Shown: piece after piece, positions 60,881 through 64,000 of the stretch
Layout: every line of letters begins with the position of its first letter
Position numbering within the stretch: position 1 is the stretch's first letter
Origin: Pseudomonas sp. H1h
GTDB lineage: Bacteria > Pseudomonadota > Gammaproteobacteria > Pseudomonadales > Pseudomonadaceae
DNA: 64,000 bases
Direction of reading: 5' to 3'
Assembly: GCF_000633255.1 (NCBI RefSeq)
Contig: NZ_AYMJ01000020.1
Coordinates: forward strand, 62,001 to 126,000
Translations under genes and position numbers: made by a program
The notes under the pieces: generated by a model
Told to the model about the DNA's origin: nothing
Seen by the model: the letters and a program-made list of their open reading frames with translations, nothing else
Databases searched by the model: none

Positions 60881-62581
60881 ATGAAGATCTCGCGTCAAGC
60901 CTACGCCGACATGTTCGGCCCCACCGTCGGCGACAAGGTGCGCCTGGCGGACACCGAACTGTGGATCGAAGTCGAAAAGGACTTCACCACTTACGGCGAA
61001 GAAGTGAAGTTCGGCGGCGGTAAAGTGATCCGCGACGGCCAGGGCCAGAGCCAGTTGCTGGCAGCCGAAGTGGTCGACACGTTGATCACCAACGCGCTGA
61101 TCATCGACCATTGGGGCATCGTCAAGGCCGACGTCGGCCTCAAGGACGGGCGCATCGCCGCGATCGGCAAGGCCGGCAATCCGGACGTGCAACCGAACGT
61201 GACCATCGCCATCGGCGCCAGCACTGAAGTGATTGCCGGTGAAGGCATGATCCTCACCGCCGGCGGCATCGATACGCACATCCACTTCATCTGCCCGCAG
61301 CAGATCGAAGAAGCGCTGATGAGCGGTGTCACCACCATGATCGGTGGCGGCACGGGGCCGGCGACCGGCACCAACGCCACCACCTGCACTTCCGGCCCGT
61401 GGCACCTGGCGCGCATGCTTCAGGCCGCCGATGCGTTCCCGATGAACATCGGCCTCACCGGCAAGGGCAACGCCAGCCTGCCGGAGCCGTTGATCGAACA
61501 GGTCAAGGCCGGCGCCATCGGCCTCAAACTGCACGAAGACTGGGGCACCACCCCGGCGAGCATCGACAACTGCCTGAGCGTCGCCGACCAGTACGACGTG
61601 CAGGTGGCAATCCACACCGACACCCTCAACGAATCCGGCTTCGTCGAAACCACCCTCGGCGCGTTCAAGGGCCGCACCATCCACACCTACCACACCGAGG
61701 GTGCGGGTGGTGGTCACGCGCCGGACATCATCAAGGCCTGCGGTTTCCCGAACGTATTGCCGAGTTCGACCAACCCGACCCGACCGTTCACCCGCAATAC
61801 CATCGACGAACACCTCGACATGCTGATGGTCTGCCACCACCTCGACCCGAGCATTGCCGAAGACGTCGCATTCGCCGAAAGCCGCATCCGCCGCGAGACG
61901 ATTGCCGCCGAAGACATTCTCCACGACCTCGGCGCGTTCTCGATGATCAGCTCCGACAGCCAGGCCATGGGCCGCGTCGGCGAAGTCATCACACGCACCT
62001 GGCAGACCGCCGACAAGATGAAAAAGCAGCGCGGCCCACTGCCTCAGGACGGCGAAGGCAACGACAACTTTCGCGCCAAACGCTATATCGCCAAGTACAC
62101 CATCAACCCGGCGATCACCCATGGCATCAGCCATGAAGTCGGCTCGATCGAAGTTGGCAAATGGGCCGACCTGGTGCTGTGGCGTCCGGCGTTTTTCGGC
62201 GTGAAACCGACGCTGATTCTCAAGGGCGGCGCGATTGCCGCCAGCCTCATGGGCGATGCCAACGCGTCGATTCCGACCCCACAACCGGTGCACTACCGCC
62301 CGATGTTCGCCAGCTACGGTGGCTCGCTGCACGCCACCAGCCTGACCTTCATCAGCCAGGCAGCCCAAGAGGCCGGACTGCCGGAGTCCCTGGGCCTGAA
62401 GAAGAAAATCGGCGTGGTCAAAGGCTGCCGCAACGTGCAGAAAACCGACCTGATCCACAACGACTACCTGCCGAACATCGATGTCGACCCGCAGACTTAT
62501 CAGGTCAAGGCCGACGGTGTGCTTCTGTGGTGTGAACCGGCTGAAACCCTGCCGATGGCCCAGCGCTACTTCCTGTTCTGA
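60881..62581 (+). CDS. ureC: Urease alpha (catalytic) subunit
   Basis: The 566-residue amidohydrolase splits urea to ammonia and carbamate at a di-nickel centre. The nickel ligands and active-site residues are in place: H133-x-H135, the carbamylated K216 in IGLKLHEDWG, HTDTLNESGF, HTEGAGGGHAPD, and the mobile-flap C318-H319 in LMVCHHLDPS. Length is typical. The distance from ureB is filled by a REPIN. Confidence 0.98.
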   Translation: MKISRQAYADMFGPTVGDKVRLADTELWIEVEKDFTTYGEEVKFGGGKVIRDGQGQSQLLAAEVVDTLITNALIIDHWGIVKADVGLKDGRIAAIGKAGNPDVQPNVTIAIGASTEVIAGEGMILTAGGIDTHIHFICPQQIEEALMSGVTTMIGGGTGPATGTNATTCTSGPWHLARMLQAADAFPMNIGLTGKGNASLPEPLIEQVKAGAIGLKLHEDWGTTPASIDNCLSVADQYDVQVAIHTDTLNESGFVETTLGAFKGRTIHTYHTEGAGGGHAPDIIKACGFPNVLPSSTNPTRPFTRNTIDEHLDMLMVCHHLDPSIAEDVAFAESRIRRETIAAEDILHDLGAFSMISSDSQAMGRVGEVITRTWQTADKMKKQRGPLPQDGEGNDNFRAKRYIAKYTINPAITHGISHEVGSIEVGKWADLVLWRPAFFGVKPTLILKGGAIAASLMGDANASIPTPQPVHYRPMFASYGGSLHATSLTFISQAAQEAGLPESLGLKKKIGVVKGCRNVQKTDLIHNDYLPNIDVDPQTYQVKADGVLLWCEPAETLPMAQRYFLF

Positions 62582-62598
62582 GGCGGCCGACACACGGT

Positions 62599-62645
62599 AA
62601 AAGGCCCCGGGCCGGTGCCTTGCGCACAGACCCGGGGCCTTTTTC
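62599..62645 (+). terminator. Intrinsic terminator of the urease operon
   Basis: AAAAGGCCCCGGG pairs with CCCGGGGCCTTTTT across a 19-base loop, followed by a T-run. This is a strong stem. Confidence 0.88.
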
Positions 62646-62738
62646 ATGGGTGTGAAAAACCGCCGTTGGATCTGATCGTGTATTTCCCGCCAAAGGGACT
62701 ACTATTCGATTCGCGCCACCTCTTTTCAGGTACTGCCC

Positions 62739-63866
62739 ATGCGTCTTTCCGAGTTCATCGTGGCCAACATCGACCCTATCGTCGATGAGTGGGAACAGTT
62801 TGCCGCGACCATCACGCCGGCCGCCGACTATCTGGATTCAGCCGCGCTGCGTGATCACGCCAGTGCCATTCTGCGGGCCGCTGCCCGCGACATGAACCAG
62901 CCGCAGAGTCCTGTCGAACAGGCTGCCAAAGCCAAGGGCGAAGGCCCGGAAAAGACCCCGAGCCTGGACAAGGCCGGCGCCAGTCATGGCGAGCTGCGCC
63001 ACACCGTGGGTTTCGATCTGGTGCAGATGACCAGCGAATTTCGTCACCTGCGCGCCTGCGTGATCCGCTTGTGGGTCGAGAGTCTCGAATCGTCGGACAA
63101 GACTTACTTTCAGGACATGATCCGTTTCAACGAAGCCATCGACGAAGCCCTCGCCGAATCGACCGCCGCCTACGCCGAACAGGTCAATCGCTCGCGGGAC
63201 ATCTTCCTCGCCATTCTCGGCCATGACCTGCGCGCGCCGCTGCAGGCGGTGAGCATGTCCACCGAATTGCTGCTGCGCAAAGCCAGCCTTGAGGGCGATG
63301 CCCTGGCCTGCGCCCTGCACATCAAGCGCGGCGCGCGGCACATGGCAGTGATGGTCAGCGACCTGCTGGAGCTGGTGCGCAGCCGTCTGGGTAAAAGCCT
63401 GCCGATCGAACCGGCACCGATGGACCTGGCTGCTGCCGCACGGGCGGCAATTGCTGAAGCCTGCGCCGGCAATCCGGAGTGCGATCCGAAGCTCAAGGTG
63501 AACGGCGACACGCGCGGTACCTGGGATGCCGGACGGCTCGATCAGCTCCTGCAAAACCTGATCGGCAATGCCCTGCAGCACGGTGCGAACAATCGCGACG
63601 TAACCCTCACACTCAGCGGCGAGGGCGACAGTGTGTGTTTGTCGGTGCATAACTATGGCCCGCCGATTTCCGAAGAAGCCATTGGCACGATTTTCGACCC
63701 GTTGGTGCGCAGCGCCGACGAAGAACTCGGGCAGCCGTCGACCAGCCTCGGGTTGGGCCTGTTTATCGTCAAGGAAGTGGTCACCGCGCATGGCGGGACG
63801 ATCGAAGTCAGCTCGAGCGCGGCTGACGGGACGTTGTTCAGTGTGGTGTTGCCCAGAACGGTTTAA
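62739..63866 (+). CDS. Soluble sensor histidine kinase with RsbRD-like N-terminal domain
   Basis: The 375-residue product lacks any transmembrane segment. Residues about 5-145 resemble the helical RsbRD N-terminal/coantagonist domain (FIVANIDPIVDEWEQFA). The kinase core follows with H162 in AILGHDLRAPLQAVS, the N-box LLQNLIGNALQHG and the G-boxes (IFDPLV, LGLGLFIVKEVV). No response regulator is adjacent in the window, so its partner and signal are unknown. It is monocistronic and separated from ureC by a strong terminator. Confidence 0.9.
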   Translation: MRLSEFIVANIDPIVDEWEQFAATITPAADYLDSAALRDHASAILRAAARDMNQPQSPVEQAAKAKGEGPEKTPSLDKAGASHGELRHTVGFDLVQMTSEFRHLRACVIRLWVESLESSDKTYFQDMIRFNEAIDEALAESTAAYAEQVNRSRDIFLAILGHDLRAPLQAVSMSTELLLRKASLEGDALACALHIKRGARHMAVMVSDLLELVRSRLGKSLPIEPAPMDLAAAARAAIAEACAGNPECDPKLKVNGDTRGTWDAGRLDQLLQNLIGNALQHGANNRDVTLTLSGEGDSVCLSVHNYGPPISEEAIGTIFDPLVRSADEELGQPSTSLGLGLFIVKEVVTAHGGTIEVSSSAADGTLFSVVLPRTV

Positions 63867-63891
63867 GCAGGCTGACCGCGTTATCGTTCTT

Positions 63892-63953
63892 CTCGAGCAA
63901 GCCCGCTCCCACAGGAGACCGCGATCACATGTGGGAGCGGGCTTGCTCGCGAA
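63892..63953. repeat. REPIN after the histidine kinase gene
   Basis: Inverted REP pair: CTCGAGCAAGCCCGCTCCCA at left and TGTGGGAGCGGGCTTGCTCG at right, about 18 bases apart. The remaining 47 bases to the window edge show nothing recognisable. Confidence 0.85.
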
Positions 63954-64000
63954 GAGGCCCGATCAAGCAACCGATAAACATCAGACAGACTACTCAACCA

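Noticed and set aside
1..64000. tRNA, rRNA, CRISPR arrays, prophage genes or complete insertion sequences
   Set aside because: None was recognised on either strand. The repeated palindromes are REPINs, not CRISPR repeats, because they occur singly in intergenic gaps.

Overview
The window is chromosomal DNA from a Pseudomonas of the fluorescens group. The evidence is high GC, the many REP/REPIN palindromes built on the GTGGGAGC...GCTCGCGA core, and a gene order that follows the P. aeruginosa PAO1 block speA-sui1-nudix-DUF2333-gcbA-ctpL-aroQ-accB-accC-prmA-DUF3426-dusB-fis-purH-purD-retS and later urtABCDE-ureDA-pat-ureBC (comparison with PAO1 is from memory of that genome, not a search). No rRNA, tRNA, CRISPR array or complete insertion sequence was seen.

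Layout. 1-1.1 kb: the N-terminal part of a type VI spike protein gene (vgrG), cut by the window edge. 1.3-5.7 kb (minus strand): arginine decarboxylase, a Sui1-type factor, a Nudix hydrolase and a DUF2333 membrane protein. 6-22.3 kb (plus strand): housekeeping and signalling genes, namely the diguanylate cyclase GcbA, a CtpL-like chemoreceptor, AroQ, AccB-AccC, PrmA, a zinc-ribbon protein, DusB-Fis, PurH, PurD and the hybrid kinase RetS.

22.3-32.4 kb is accessory. It holds two small, mutually related unknown proteins, a MarC-family membrane protein, and a 2354-residue protein laid out like a large clostridial toxin: a TcdA/TcdB-type glycosyltransferase domain with a DxD motif, then a C58-like (YopT/PaTox-type) cysteine protease with a visible Cys-His-Asp triad, then a TcdA/TcdB-type pore/translocation region, then a long beta-rich C-terminal half. 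A third member of the small-protein family lies 5 kb away (36.9-37.6 kb), wedged between the two divergent arms of the cobalamin genes. The toxin-like protein with its three small neighbours is the most interesting content of the window.

32.4-40.9 kb: corrin-ring genes, cobG-cobH-cobI-cobJ on the minus strand and cobL-cbiD-cobK on the plus strand. 40.9-41.6 kb: a HigB/HigA-like toxin-antitoxin pair. 41.7-46.8 kb: a copper group (DUF2946, PCuAC chaperone, a second DUF2946, OprC-like TonB receptor, PepSY membrane protein). 47-52 kb: a TonB-dependent siderophore-type receptor with a FecBCDE-type ABC importer. 52-62.6 kb: the urea ABC transporter urtABCDE, preceded by a clear sigma-54 promoter, and the urease genes ureD, ureA, two GNAT acetyltransferases, ureB and ureC; REPIN elements sit in four of the gaps of this run. 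62.7-63.9 kb: a soluble histidine kinase.

Urea is taken up by Urt and hydrolysed by urease under nitrogen control. The TonB receptors and the Fec-like importer handle copper and iron chelates. RetS and GcbA belong to the network that decides between motile/acute and sessile lifestyles. The toxin locus carries leaders of lower GC than its neighbours and splits conserved neighbourhoods, which points to horizontal gain.
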